Notes: generated by a model not told the origin, from the sequence alone. A DNA stretch of 64,000 nucleotides from Chroococcus sp. FPU101 (GCF_017312365.1 NZ_BLJI01000023.1:1-64000); one strand, 5' to 3'; numbered from the stretch's first letter, positions 1 to 8,678 are shown. A program made the numbers and translations.

Positions 1-1
1 A

Positions 2-136
2 CTAAAAAATTGTCCAACCACTTTAACCTTACCATACGATCGCCTTGTTGCCCTACTACCAAATCCTCAACGCGAAATCATACAAATTCAACTCGACTCT
101 GATATCACTCAAAAGCTAAAAACCCTCATAAGATGA
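2..136 (+). CDS. C-terminal end of an unidentified protein (partial)
   Basis: An open frame runs in from before the window and ends at TGA 134-136, giving the last 44 residues of a protein that ends ...QLDSDITQKLKTLIR. I do not recognise the family. It lies 27 bp before the GTG of the Tse2-like gene on the same strand, so the two could be cotranscribed. The frame has ordinary, protein-like composition, but a 44-codon open frame can also occur by chance. If the tRNA-Phe fragment at 1188-1234 is an attachment scar, this gene lies inside the integrated element. Confidence 0.45.
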   Translation, partial: LKNCPTTLTLPYDRLVALLPNPQREIIQIQLDSDITQKLKTLIR

Positions 137-163
137 TTAAGTAAATCAACAATAATGTCTTGA

Positions 164-569
164 GTGAGCAACAACGGAGAAGAAAATTTAGATAACGAGG
201 TTGAATCAGCAGTTATTCTAACAATAACGCTTTATGCTTTTGGTAACAGGACATCACCGCGTCCCCCTCGTCCCAACTTAGATCTAACCGCTATCAACGA
301 CTTAGTTGTTCCGACACAACCTCCAACAGGTGCTTCTACATTTGCCGATATCCGTTACGCTCCTTTAACGGGACATTACTATAAACTAGATAAAGGAACT
401 CAATTACCTTCTGGACTAGCAGTTATTGCTGATGGGAAAGAGGTAGGAGGGACTCATTCACTAACTCATCACACAATCTATCCAAGTCGCCCCATGCCTC
501 TGACAGAATTTATTGAATAAATTTCTCAATTGTGGATGGGTATATGCGGGTAAAAAAGAGATTCGATAG
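164..569 (+). pseudogene. Tse2-like ADP-ribosyltransferase toxin domain, frameshifted
   Basis: GTG at 164 opens a 118-residue frame; the upstream ATG at 155 stops two codons later. The C-terminal half (PPTGASTFADIRYAPLTGHY, then LDKGTQLPSGLAVIADG and THHTIYPSRPMPLTEFIE) resembles the C-terminal module of the Tse2 toxin family as I remember it (IPxxLxVxxD...THYTIxP). The frame stops at TAA 518-520. If the T at 518 is skipped, reading resumes as KFLNCGWVYAGKKEIR and stops at TAG 567-569, 11 bp before the next gene. The Trp-x-Tyr-Ala-Gly-Lys-Lys ending is what I expect of this family. One extra base therefore appears to have removed about 16 C-terminal residues. No signal peptide is visible. The family call is from motif memory. 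Confidence 0.55.
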
Positions 570-580
570 GGGAATAAATC

Positions 581-1078
581 ATGTTAGAAATCCAATCGCT
601 GGAACAAGATACAGACCTTTGGCATCAATTACTTACGCAAGAGGAAGCCTATTTCTCCTCTCGTCAAGCATTTCTAACTCAGTCTAGCAATCGACTCTCC
701 ATTATTAAAGCTGCTCTCGACAACCCTAGCGAAAGAGCAACTGCTCTTCAACTGTGTCTATATTTAACAGAATCGGAACGTCTGACATTATTTGATGAAT
801 TAATTAGATTAGCCAGCGTAGGACATTCTGATATCGAATTAGTTCGACAGGCTATCCTCTCCCTTCCTCTTTCTTGGCTTTCTACTCACATTGAAACAGT
901 AGCTGAATCGCTATTAAAGAAAGGAACCGATGAGGAATACAGACGATTTTTAGAACTATACATCAATATCGATGAAGATCTTGTTCAACGCTTAGTCAAA
1001 CGAGCGTTACAACATCAAGATCTAGATATTAGAGAAGTGGGTGAAGATTTTAAGAATTATTTAAAACTTAAACAATAA
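581..1078 (+). CDS. Helical protein, candidate immunity partner of the Tse2-like toxin
   Basis: Intact 165-residue, acidic, all-helical-looking protein with no Cys-rich, membrane or enzyme motif. Leu-rich segments separated by short turns (residues about 35-165) suggest HEAT-like helical hairpins. The start is the ATG at 581, preceded by AGGGGA about 9 bases upstream. It follows the Tse2-like frame by 11 bp once that gene's frameshift is repaired, on the same strand, which is the usual toxin-then-immunity order of polymorphic toxin cassettes. Function as an immunity protein is inference from position only; I do not recognise the family. Nothing in the sequence suggests decay of this gene, unlike its neighbour. 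Confidence 0.7.
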   Translation: MLEIQSLEQDTDLWHQLLTQEEAYFSSRQAFLTQSSNRLSIIKAALDNPSERATALQLCLYLTESERLTLFDELIRLASVGHSDIELVRQAILSLPLSWLSTHIETVAESLLKKGTDEEYRRFLELYINIDEDLVQRLVKRALQHQDLDIREVGEDFKNYLKLKQ

Positions 1079-1187
1079 AACCCTAACTTGATTTTTTCCT
1101 GCCTTTTAGTTTCCTCGTTAATTGGTGTAAAGTTGGTGTAAGATGATGCTTAAATCTTCATAAAGCTTGTTTTAAAAAGATTCGTTT

Positions 1188-1234
1188 GATGACTGAAAAT
1201 CCTCGTGTCCAGAGTTCAAATCTCCGTCCTGGCA
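1188..1234 (+). other. 3' half of tRNA-Phe(GAA), likely attachment-site scar
   Basis: Bases 1191-1234 match the 3' part of cyanobacterial/plastid tRNA-Phe: anticodon loop CTGAAAA (1193-1199, GAA anticodon), stem TCCTC (1200-1204), variable GTGTC, T-loop TTCAAAT (1215-1221), acceptor strand TCCTGGC and discriminator A (1227-1234). The 5' half (GCCAGGATAGCTC... in such tRNAs) is not present upstream, so no complete tRNA can fold; the T stem also carries one mismatch. Integrases of the tyrosine family commonly recombine at tRNA 3' ends and leave exactly such a displaced 3' copy. Orientation implies that the element lies to the left, so bases 1-1187 would be inside it. Confidence 0.75.
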
Positions 1235-1295
1235 TATCCAAAATTTGTTAGACTTTTTTACCTTTAATTGCATAATTTTAAGAATCTTTCTATTT

Positions 1296-1875
1296 TTAAC
1301 GCAAGACACGAGAAGCATTTAATATCGCTAACAATGGAACGCCGACATCAGCAAAAACGGCTTTTCATAACGTGGCTACACCAAAAATTCTTAATAGGAT
1401 GAATAAAGCGCAGAAGTACTACAGCGAGGGAGATAAAAACAACAGCAGGGGTATAATAACGGGCAAAATGACTAATAAATTTTTCCGTTTTTGCCTTTTT
1501 AGTGCTGGCATTCTCGACTAAATCCAAAATCTTAGCGACTGAAGATTCGGCAAATTCTTTAGTTACCCGTATTGTTAAAACACCAGATTGATTAATTGTA
1601 CCTGCTAATATAAGATCTCCCACATTAACCGAGCGTGGTACAGATTCACCTGTTATTGCAGAAGTATCAATAGAAGAATTTCCCTCAATCATATTACCGT
1701 CTAGGGGAATCTTTTCACCTAGTTTTACTAAAATAATATCTTCAACTGCTACAGCTTCGGGGGAAACTGATTTAATTTCACCGCCATGATTGTGATTATG
1801 ATTATCATGCTCTTTATACTTGTGAGCATCGTGACTACAGCTACAACCACTTGTGTTAGCTTTAGAAACTTTCAT
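1296..1875 (-). pseudogene. Heavy-metal P1B-type ATPase (ZntA/CadA-like), internally deleted
   Basis: ATG at 1875 begins a Cys/His-rich metal-binding N terminus (SGCSCSHDAH, NHNHNHGG) that runs straight into the actuator domain (VSPEAVAVEDIILVKLGEKI, TGES motif) without the four membrane helices expected between them. After one more helix (YYTPAVVFISLAVVLLRF) the frame breaks. In another frame, codons read GVATL-stop-KAVFADVGVP and LLAILNASRVLR and end at TAA 1296-1298, which is the typical C terminus of ZntA-type pumps. The phosphorylation DKTG domain and nucleotide-binding domain are gone. The product cannot pump metal. About 190 codons remain of a usual 640-700. Confidence 0.85.
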
Positions 1876-1890
1876 CAAACTTATTCGACA

Positions 1891-1908
1891 TATGAATAAA
1901 TATTCATA
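1891..1908. promoter_or_regulatory. ArsR/SmtB-type metal-sensor operator (palindrome)
   Basis: TATGAATA-AA-TATTCATA is a perfect 8-2-8 inverted repeat 16 bases upstream of the broken ATPase start. It matches the pattern bound by SmtB/ZiaR/AztR-type repressors in front of cyanobacterial metal-export ATPases (an imperfect 12-2-12 repeat around TGAA...TTCA). No such repressor gene is in view. The operator appears to have outlived the gene it controlled. Confidence 0.6.
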
Positions 1909-2075
1909 GTTTACTGAAAAAAAGATTAAAATGAATCAAAAATATTTTAAAAATTATAATGATTATCATTTTATAATTTGAGATTGATTTGATATTTATC
2001 TGATAAAATAAACTTCAAACAAGTTTAAGCTTCAATAGCTCTGTTAACAATAAACTGCCGCTAGTCTCTGTTGCA

Positions 2076-2792
2076 ATGCTTAAATCAATTTCCGCTTTTT
2101 GGTTGCGTCATATTCATCCGCGCTTAATGACATTAATCGCTACGATCAGTATTATTGGATTAGCAAGTTGTTTACTAATTCTTTTTGTTGTTGCTCAACT
2201 AGCTGAAGAGGTTTTAGAAAAAGAAGCATTTGCTTTCGATAGCTCTTTTTTGCTGTGGTTACATACTTTTGCTAATCCTCATTTTGATGCAGTCATGCTA
2301 TTTATGACTAAACTGGGTAATCCTAATACAGTTGTAAGTGTTGCTCTTGTAACATTAGGGATACTTTTGTGGCGACGCTATCGAGAAGAAGCAATAATCT
2401 TTGTTATTACCTGTTTGGGAGCTTTAATTTTAAATACAGAATTGAAGCTATTTTTCTCTAAAGTTCGTCCTCAACTTTGGGAGCCTTTAATCTCAGAAAA
2501 ATCTTTTAGTTTTCCGAGTGGTCACGCATTAGGTTCTTTAGTCTTGTATGGATTTATTGTTTATGAGTTAGCAATTCATTATCCTAAATATGCTACTTTA
2601 ATTTATACTTTAGCGGTAATTTTAATTGCTGCAATTGGGAGCAGTCGGCTTTATTTAGGGGTTCATTGGCCTACGGATGTTATTGCAGGATACGGCGTTG
2701 GTTTTTTGTGGTTGATGCTTTGTATTACGATGTTGAAGTTACTAAAGTTAGAAAGGGTCAGACGACGAAAATCTGGTCAAATCAACCGCTAA
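2076..2792 (+). CDS. PAP2 family membrane phosphatase
   Basis: 238-residue integral membrane protein with the three type 2 phosphatidic acid phosphatase motifs in order: KLFFSKVRP (residues 124-132), PSGHA (147-151) and SRLYLGVHWPTD (190-201). The Arg, His and Asp of these motifs form the phosphate-binding and catalytic site on the outer face of the membrane. About five to six hydrophobic helices are visible, with one near residue 20-45. The family dephosphorylates lipid phosphates or undecaprenyl diphosphate (BacA-independent UppP, PgpB, LpxE); which substrate applies here cannot be told. It stands alone, between the ATPase ruin and miaB. The start ATG is the first in frame. Confidence 0.85.
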   Translation: MLKSISAFWLRHIHPRLMTLIATISIIGLASCLLILFVVAQLAEEVLEKEAFAFDSSFLLWLHTFANPHFDAVMLFMTKLGNPNTVVSVALVTLGILLWRRYREEAIIFVITCLGALILNTELKLFFSKVRPQLWEPLISEKSFSFPSGHALGSLVLYGFIVYELAIHYPKYATLIYTLAVILIAAIGSSRLYLGVHWPTDVIAGYGVGFLWLMLCITMLKLLKLERVRRRKSGQINR

Positions 2793-3193
2793 ATTATTTA
2801 AAAAATTTTTCAAATTATAGTAATATGCAGTCTATCCAAAAGCAAGTGAACTAATAATAAAAATTTCTTGTTTTGGTCGTTAAAATCAGTAAGTTTAATC
2901 AGCAAAGCAACAGTTAATCAACAGCTATATTATTTTTATCTAGTTATGAAAGAGATTTTTACTGCTCTCTTTTAGAGTGGAATGGCAGTGAAGTCAATTA
3001 TTTAATAAAAAATTCTAATATTTTGGAATGGTGTTAGTTTAGAAGATTTTTAAGCAATATGTCCCAATTATGGCTCAACTGAAGTGATTGTTTTTAGATC
3101 AAGCGATCGCAAATCATCTCAAAATCAAAATCCCCAATTGAAGGTTAAAAATTTTATAATAGAGTGCTGGACATTTTACTCTAAATTATTTCC
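2793..3193. other. Intergenic stretch before miaB
   Basis: No gene or RNA is recognisable in these 400 AT-rich bases. A HIP1 octamer lies at 3103-3110. A TATAAT box at 3155-3160, about 33 bases before the miaB ATG, is a plausible -10 element, but no good -35 is seen at the normal spacing. The rest shows no hairpin or repeat that I can support. Confidence 0.4.
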
Positions 3194-4564
3194 ATGACTC
3201 AATCCCAACGCCGTTACCACATTACAACTTTTGGCTGTCAGATGAATAAAGCTGATTCGGAACGTATGGCGGGTATATTAGAGAATATGGGTTTTAATTG
3301 GTCAGAAGATCCCAATGAAGCAGATTTAGTACTCTACAACACTTGTACGATTCGCGATAATGCTGAACAAAAGGTATATTCATATTTAGGAAGACAGGCA
3401 AAACGGAAACACGAACAGCCCTCTTTAACACTAATTGTTGCTGGTTGTGTGGCACAGCAGGAAGGCGAACAGTTATTACGACGCGTTCCAGAGTTAGATT
3501 TAGTAATGGGGCCACAACACGCTAATCGTTTAGAAGATTTATTGCAACAGGTATTTGATGGTAATCAAGTTGTTGCCACTGAACCTGTTCACATTATAGA
3601 AGATATTACTAAACCCAGACGCGAAAGTAAAGTTACCGCTTGGGTTAATGTAATTTATGGATGCAATGAACGCTGTACTTACTGTGTAGTCCCTGGTGTA
3701 AGAGGCGTTGAACAATCTCGCACTCCTCAAGCAATTCGCGCTGAAATGGAAGAATTAGGTAGATTAGGCTATAAAGAGGTTACATTACTCGGTCAAAATA
3801 TTGATGCTTATGGGCGAGATTTACCCGGTGTCACAGAAACGGGAAGACATTTACATACCTTGACAGATTTACTCTATTATGTACACGAGGTTTCGGGTGT
3901 AGAACGTCTTCGGTTTGCTACAAGTCATCCACGCTATTTTACTGAACGTTTAATCAAAGCTTGTTATGAGTTACCCAAGGTTTGCGAACATTTTCATATT
4001 CCATTCCAGTCGGGTGATAATGAAGTTCTAAAAGCAATGAAACGGGGTTACACTCATGAACGCTATCGCCAAATTATTGATAAAATACGCGAATATATGC
4101 CCGATGCGTCGATTAGTGCTGATGCGATCGTTGGTTTTCCTAGCGAAACTGAAGCACAATTTGAAAATACACTAAAACTGGTTGATGAGATTGGTTTTGA
4201 TCAACTCAATACGGCTGCCTATTCGCCACGTCCTGGTACTCCTGCTGCTTTGTGGGATAATCAATTAAGTGAAGTGGTTAAAAGTGATCGTCTACAACGT
4301 CTTAATCATTTAGTGGCTCAAAAAGCGTCTGAACGTTCTCAACGCTATTTAGGACGTGTTGAAGAGGTTTTAGTAGAAGATGTAAATCCTAAAGATCCAA
4401 CTCAGGTGATGGGTAGAACCAGAGGAAACCGTTTAACTTTTTGTCAGGGAAATATTGAACAACTGAAAGGACAAATCATTCAAGTCAAGGTAACAGAAGT
4501 TCGCGCTTTTAGTTTAACGGGTATTCCAATTCAACAACCGATGAATCTTTATACCACTGCTTAA
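3194..4564 (+). CDS. miaB: tRNA-2-methylthio-N6-dimethylallyladenosine synthase MiaB
   Basis: Radical-SAM methylthiotransferase that converts i6A37 to ms2i6A37 in tRNAs reading UNN codons. The 456-residue protein has the full family layout: an N-terminal UPF0004 domain with three cluster-binding cysteines (TFGCQMN C14, NTCTIR C51, AGCVAQ C85), the radical-SAM triad CNERCTYC (C157, C161, C164), and a C-terminal TRAM domain from about residue 383 that binds tRNA. Length is normal. It requires two [4Fe-4S] clusters, which links it loosely to the suf operon in this window. It is convergent with the histidine phosphatase pair, two bases apart, with no terminator hairpin visible between them. Confidence 0.95.
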   Translation: MTQSQRRYHITTFGCQMNKADSERMAGILENMGFNWSEDPNEADLVLYNTCTIRDNAEQKVYSYLGRQAKRKHEQPSLTLIVAGCVAQQEGEQLLRRVPELDLVMGPQHANRLEDLLQQVFDGNQVVATEPVHIIEDITKPRRESKVTAWVNVIYGCNERCTYCVVPGVRGVEQSRTPQAIRAEMEELGRLGYKEVTLLGQNIDAYGRDLPGVTETGRHLHTLTDLLYYVHEVSGVERLRFATSHPRYFTERLIKACYELPKVCEHFHIPFQSGDNEVLKAMKRGYTHERYRQIIDKIREYMPDASISADAIVGFPSETEAQFENTLKLVDEIGFDQLNTAAYSPRPGTPAALWDNQLSEVVKSDRLQRLNHLVAQKASERSQRYLGRVEEVLVEDVNPKDPTQVMGRTRGNRLTFCQGNIEQLKGQIIQVKVTEVRAFSLTGIPIQQPMNLYTTA

Positions 4565-4566
4565 GA

Positions 4567-5211
4567 TTAGGTACAAGGTAAGGAACGTAGATACTCATCT
4601 AAATGACTTCGATTTGCGATCGTATGAAACAACGGCCCGCGCTCACATAATTCTACAACACTAACCGCCGCAACAGGCATGACAAACCGATCCCGATAAC
4701 GTCCTACATCAATTCCCATTAAACTACATAAGATAATGCGAATTGTTGCTTTATGGGAAACTAATAGAATATTTCCTTTGGCGTGAGTTTGTTCTATTTC
4801 TGCGATGACATCAGAAGAACGCCGTGCGATATCAATTCCTCTCTCACCACCAGGGGGAGAAGTCCATGCAGGATCGGTTAACCACCGCACATATAAATCA
4901 TGAAATTCAAGATCAACGTCATTGGGGTGCATTCCTTCCCATTTTCCATAGGCAATTTCTTTTAATCCTTCCCGAATTTGCATCTTGATGTTTAATCTAG
5001 AACAAAGGGGTTCGGCTGTCTGTCGAGCGCGTCTGAGTGGACTCACGTAAACGGCATCCCACAGGATATCCTGATACAGATCGGCAAAAGCGATCGCCAT
5101 TTTAATGCCTTCTGGGGTTAATCCTGGGTCGTTTTCGATGGTACCGCAATATCCCCCTGTCTTACTGTAGGCAGTTTGTCCATGACGCAAAAAATAGAGT
5201 TTTAAACTCAT
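4567..5211 (-). CDS. Histidine phosphatase (phosphoglycerate-mutase-like), copy 2
   Basis: 214-residue member of the branch-1 histidine phosphatase family. Visible motifs: LRHGQT with the nucleophilic His at residue 10, SPLRRARQTAEP (second phosphate-binding Arg), LKEIAYGKWEG (the general acid Glu) and LLVSHKATIR (second catalytic His). It lacks the insertions of true glycolytic mutase. In cyanobacteria such proteins have been shown to act as metal-independent phosphoserine phosphatases, and others are annotated alpha-ribazole phosphatase; the substrate here is unknown. It starts three bases after the stop of a close paralogue and is surely cotranscribed with it. Confidence 0.85.
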   Translation of the reverse strand: MSLKLYFLRHGQTAYSKTGGYCGTIENDPGLTPEGIKMAIAFADLYQDILWDAVYVSPLRRARQTAEPLCSRLNIKMQIREGLKEIAYGKWEGMHPNDVDLEFHDLYVRWLTDPAWTSPPGGERGIDIARRSSDVIAEIEQTHAKGNILLVSHKATIRIILCSLMGIDVGRYRDRFVMPVAAVSVVELCERGPLFHTIANRSHLDEYLRSLPCT

Positions 5212-5214
5212 AAA

Positions 5215-5853
5215 TTATGTACCAATTCGTTTACGGAGGTCTTCTCTGAGATGAGAGCGATCGCCCATAACATGAACGAGGGGGCCATGAGTCGCTAGTT
5301 CAACGATACTAACCGAAGCCACAGGCATTCCAATACGATCACGAAACCGTCCTACATCGATCCCCAATAGGTAACACAACATAATACGAATCGTTGCTTT
5401 ATGGGACACAATCAAAATATTACCACTAAGGTAAGTATGTTCAATCTCTTCTAAAACTTCAGAACTACGACGCGAAATATCGATGCCTTTTTCGCCCTCT
5501 GTCGGTGCATTCCATCCCGGATCTGCTAACCAGCGTACATATTCATCATGAAATTCTCGGTTAACTTCTTCAGGGCTTTTACCTTCCCATTGTCCATAAT
5601 ATATTTCTTTTAAACCATCTCGTTTGTGTATTTCTAATCCTAATGGTTTACAGAGTGGTTGAGCGGTTGCTAAGGTACGTTTTAGAGGACTACAATAAAC
5701 AGCCGTCCAAGGTAAATTTCGATAAAATTTAGCAAAGTCTTCCGCCATTTCGTGACCCGATGGCGTTAGTTCTAGATCCAATCTACCGCAGTACGCTCCA
5801 GTTTGACTGGCGGTTGTTTCTCCATGCCTTAAAAAGTATAACTTTAAACTCAT
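5215..5853 (-). CDS. Histidine phosphatase (phosphoglycerate-mutase-like), copy 1
   Basis: 212-residue paralogue of the downstream gene, identical over MSLKLYFLRHG and similar throughout (shared blocks: EFHD.YVRWL, NIL.VSHKATIRI, GIDVGR.RDR), so the pair arose by tandem duplication. Catalytic motifs are intact: RHGET, SPLKRTLATAQP, LKEIYYGQWEG, IVSHKAT. First gene of the two-gene unit; the next start is separated from this stop by three bases. Substrate is uncertain (phosphoserine, phosphosugar or ribazole phosphate are family options). The main differences between the copies are in residues 12-45 and at the C terminus, where substrate specificity could have diverged. Confidence 0.85.
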   Translation of the reverse strand: MSLKLYFLRHGETTASQTGAYCGRLDLELTPSGHEMAEDFAKFYRNLPWTAVYCSPLKRTLATAQPLCKPLGLEIHKRDGLKEIYYGQWEGKSPEEVNREFHDEYVRWLADPGWNAPTEGEKGIDISRRSSEVLEEIEHTYLSGNILIVSHKATIRIMLCYLLGIDVGRFRDRIGMPVASVSIVELATHGPLVHVMGDRSHLREDLRKRIGT

Positions 5854-6005
5854 AATCTTATTGTCAATGAACGGATTTACATGATAGGCTACATCATTAT
5901 CTCTACCATTTTTTCGTGCATTGGAAGAAAGCTAGTATAGCCATTATCAATATATCTTTGCTGTAGATCGATTGAGTTAAACTTTAATGCTTTAAAATGC
6001 TTGGG

Positions 6006-6043
6006 GTGCAAGCTAGTTTCCGAAAAGTGTGTCTAGCCTGCAC
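6006..6043. other. Strong hairpin in the intergenic gap before the phosphatases
   Basis: In the 311-base gap 5854-6164, GTGCAAGCTAG (6006-6016) pairs with CTAGCCTGCAC (6033-6043) with one mismatch in eleven, closing a 16-base loop; ATGC and GCAT just outside can pair too. GCTTTT follows on the plus strand, so it could be a plus-strand terminator, a small RNA or a processing hairpin. No gene points into it on the plus strand, which makes a plain terminator less obvious. Nothing else is seen in the gap. Confidence 0.4.
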
Positions 6044-6164
6044 GCTTTTGCATCTGATCTATTTTATATTTAAGGTCTTTATATTAGCTGACCTCATTTG
6101 AACCTAATATATAGAATTCACTATATTTTTACTCAATCTCCATTCCTTAATTATTTCTTTATAT

Positions 6165-6722
6165 TTAGTTAGATGAGGTTTTGTCTGGATTTGTAAAGTT
6201 TTGTTGCGCGTAGGTCAGTGTAACACCGAGTCTCTTAGAGATCCAGACTTCAAAATTACGAACGGGATAAGAACGGGTGGCGATCGCAGGATCGATCATC
6301 GGTTCAACTAAAATTGTAAACAAACCCAAACGGTTACCCGCTAGTACATCAGTAAATAAACGATCGCCCACCATGGCGACTTGAGAGGGGGGTAAATTCA
6401 TCGCTTCTACTGCCAGACGTAGTTTTTTACGTGAAGGCTTAACCGCACCCAATAGATAAGGTAAATTAACCGAACGGGCGATACTACCGATACGATATTC
6501 ACTAACATTATTACTCACGAGCCAAATGGTCGCGATCGGACGAATTTGCTCAACCCATTGTAATAAAGCTTGAGAAACTAAAGCTTCGCGAATGGGGACA
6601 AGTGTTTCATCAACATCTAAAATCAAACCTTTAATGTTATTCTCTTGTAAGATATTGGGGGTCAGGCTAAGAATTGTATCTCCTAAAAATAAGTCTGGTT
6701 GTAAAAGCTTCGATTTAGTCAT
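6165..6722 (-). CDS. YqeG family HAD-IIIA phosphatase
   Basis: 185-residue HAD phosphatase of the YqeG type. HAD motifs in order: GLILDVDETLVP (nucleophile and acid Asp), WLVSNN (motif II Ser), the Lys of VKPSRKK (motif III) and VGDRLFTDVLAGNRLG (motif IV). The family is universal in cyanobacteria and plants; a mitochondrial/plastid relative dephosphorylates phosphatidylglycerol phosphate, so a PGP phosphatase role in phosphatidylglycerol synthesis is a reasonable guess. No membrane helix is present. It is transcribed in the same direction as the methyltransferase upstream with a 58-base gap. Confidence 0.85.
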   Translation of the reverse strand: MTKSKLLQPDLFLGDTILSLTPNILQENNIKGLILDVDETLVPIREALVSQALLQWVEQIRPIATIWLVSNNVSEYRIGSIARSVNLPYLLGAVKPSRKKLRLAVEAMNLPPSQVAMVGDRLFTDVLAGNRLGLFTILVEPMIDPAIATRSYPVRNFEVWISKRLGVTLTYAQQNFTNPDKTSSN

Positions 6723-6780
6723 GGTTAATCGTTAATATCTGCAAAATGGTTCGTAAATTTTAAATATAGATCAGTCCAGC

Positions 6781-7404
6781 CTACCGTATCGCTTGAACCA
6801 CTTGCAAGCTTCCGCCAGCATAAAGAGTTTGTTGACAATTTTTAAACCCGACTTCTTGCAATAATGTAACAAGATTCGTTTTAAGGAGTTGCCAAGCAGT
6901 ATCAGTTTCAAAAAGCCACATAAAAGTAGCTAAAGGCGGCCAAAATAAGAGGTTAGTCGGTTCATGTAAATCAATTGCCGTAAAAACGCCATTGGGTTTT
7001 AAAACGCGGTAAATTTCTTGAAAAATCTGCTTAAGTTGTTCGGTTTCCATTTCATGAAGAGCCACGCTACTATGAACAATATCAAACTGTTGTGTATCAA
7101 GCGGCATGGCTTCGGCTAATCCTTGAACATATTGAGCTTGTGGAACGGCTAAAGATGCGCGTTGGAGTGCCACAGGAGAAGCATCTAAACCCGTCACCTG
7201 CTTAGAAAACTGCACCAAAAAGCGGGTTGTTTGTCCTGCGCCACAACAAAGATCGAGAATTTTAGTATTAGAATCAATTGTTAAGCCTTGTAATGCTAAG
7301 TTACGAAATTTGGTTTCACCACCGACACTCAAGGTAGCGAGAGATGAAATCCCATCATAGAGCCATTGATATTTGTAGCTCAAAGTTCTGAAAATTGTAG
7401 CCAC
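6781..7404 (-). CDS. Class I SAM-dependent methyltransferase (UbiE-like)
   Basis: Methyltransf_11 fold: motif I ILDLCCGAGQTTRFL, Asp of TGLDASP (motif II), FDIVHSSVALHEM (motif III/IV), YRVLKPNGVF (motif V). Substrate is unknown; the small size and N-terminal FRTLSYKYQWLYD recall a conserved cyanobacterial group. The frame opens at ATG 7461, but GTG at 7404 is preceded by GGAGG seven bases away and leaves an N terminus ATIFRTLSYKYQ that looks like the true protein start, so I call 207 residues. Divergent from hemH, with about 110 bases between the two starts. Confidence 0.8.
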   Translation of the reverse strand: MATIFRTLSYKYQWLYDGISSLATLSVGGETKFRNLALQGLTIDSNTKILDLCCGAGQTTRFLVQFSKQVTGLDASPVALQRASLAVPQAQYVQGLAEAMPLDTQQFDIVHSSVALHEMETEQLKQIFQEIYRVLKPNGVFTAIDLHEPTNLLFWPPLATFMWLFETDTAWQLLKTNLVTLLQEVGFKNCQQTLYAGGSLQVVQAIR

Positions 7405-7514
7405 TGCTAATCCTCCATTAAATTCTGCGTTTTCAATAATTTGTGTTAACCATAAAACCAATATATTGTTAAACTTGGTAAAGAATATTAAAAAAACAAT
7501 TCATTGATAATGCT

Positions 7515-8678
7515 ATGGGTCGTGTTGGGGTTCTGTTGCTAAATTTAGGTGGGCCAGATCAGATCGAGGATGTTCGTCCTTTTCTATTTAACCTGTTTTC
7601 TGACCCAGAAATCATCCGATTGCCGATCAAAGTGTTGCAAAAGCCTTTAGCGTGGTTGATCTCAACACTAAGAGCCAAAAAATCGCAAGACAATTATTTA
7701 CAAATTGGCGGCGGCTCACCTTTACGCAAGATTACAGAGGCACAAGCTGAGGCTCTGGAAAATCGCTTAACTGAGATTGGTAAACAAGTACAAGTATATA
7801 TCGGAATGCGTTACTGGCATCCGTTTACCGAAGAAGCGATCGCCTGTATTAAACAGGATAACATTAGACAGCTAGTTATTTTACCACTTTATCCCCAATT
7901 TTCCATCAGTACCAGTGGCTCAAGCTTTCGAGTGATCGAGGAGATGTGGCAAGAAGATCCGACCCTAAGACAGATTGAGTATACTTTAATTCCATCTTGG
8001 TACAATAATCCAGGTTATTTACAGTCGATGGCGGATTTAATTGCTCAAGAATTAGAACAATGTACAAATCCAGATCAAGCTCATATCTTTTTTAGCGCAC
8101 ATGGTGTACCTCAAAGCTATGTAGAAGAAGCAGGTGATCCTTATCAACGAGAAATCGAAGAATGTACTCGTTTGATTATTAAAACCTTAAATCGTCCCAA
8201 TCACTATACTTTGGCTTATCAAAGTCGAGTCGGGCCTGTAGAATGGCTTAAACCCTACACTGAAGATGCGTTAGAAGAATTAGGCGAACAAGGAATAAAA
8301 GAAATAGTCGTTGTGCCGATTAGTTTTGTTTCAGAACACATCGAAACATTACAAGAAATTGATATCGAGTACCGCGAAATTGCTGAAGAAGCAGGAATTA
8401 CTCATTTTCATCGAGTTCCCGCTTTAAATACTCATCCGATTTTCATTGACTCTCTAGCGCAGATGGTGGCTAAATCTTTAGAAGAAGAACCCACTACCTT
8501 TGATCAAGTCACTCACCCTGTCAAGAATATGAAAATGTATCCCCAAGAAAGCTGGGAATGGGGAATGACGACTGCGGCTGAGGTTTGGAATGGAAGATTA
8601 GCAATGCTCGGTTTTATTGGTCTTTTAATTGAACTGATTAGCGGTCAAGGGCCACTACATTTTGTGGGATTATTATGA
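7515..8678 (+). CDS. hemH: Ferrochelatase with chlorophyll-binding-type C-terminal helix
   Basis: Inserts Fe2+ into protoporphyrin IX, the last step of protoheme synthesis. 387 residues: catalytic domain about 1-320 with [15 protein letters not shown], the SAHGVPQSY His and the late Glu/His region [15 protein letters not shown], then a linker and a membrane helix containing [14 protein letters not shown] (about 355-375), the LHC/CAB motif found only in cyanobacterial and plastid ferrochelatases. That tail anchors the enzyme to thylakoids and can bind pigment. The last 34 bases overlap the end of the convergent exoprotein gene, so those bases code on both strands. Confidence 0.95.
   Translation: MGRVGVLLLNLGGPDQIEDVRPFLFNLFSDPEIIRLPIKVLQKPLAWLISTLRAKKSQDNYLQIGGGSPLRKITEAQAEALENRLTEIGKQVQVYIGMRYWHPFTEEAIACIKQDNIRQLVILPLYPQFSISTSGSSFRVIEEMWQEDPTLRQIEYTLIPSWYNNPGYLQSMADLIAQELEQCTNPDQAHIFFSAHGVPQSYVEEAGDPYQREIEECTRLIIKTLNRPNHYTLAYQSRVGPVEWLKPYTEDALEELGEQGIKEIVVVPISFVSEHIETLQEIDIEYREIAEEAGITHFHRVPALNTHPIFIDSLAQMVAKSLEEEPTTFDQVTHPVKNMKMYPQESWEWGMTTAAEVWNGRLAMLGFIGLLIELISGQGPLHFVGLL

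Noticed and set aside
1135-1234. Complete tRNA-Phe gene
   Set aside because: Only the 3' half matches; the acceptor 5' strand and D arm are absent, so no cloverleaf can form.
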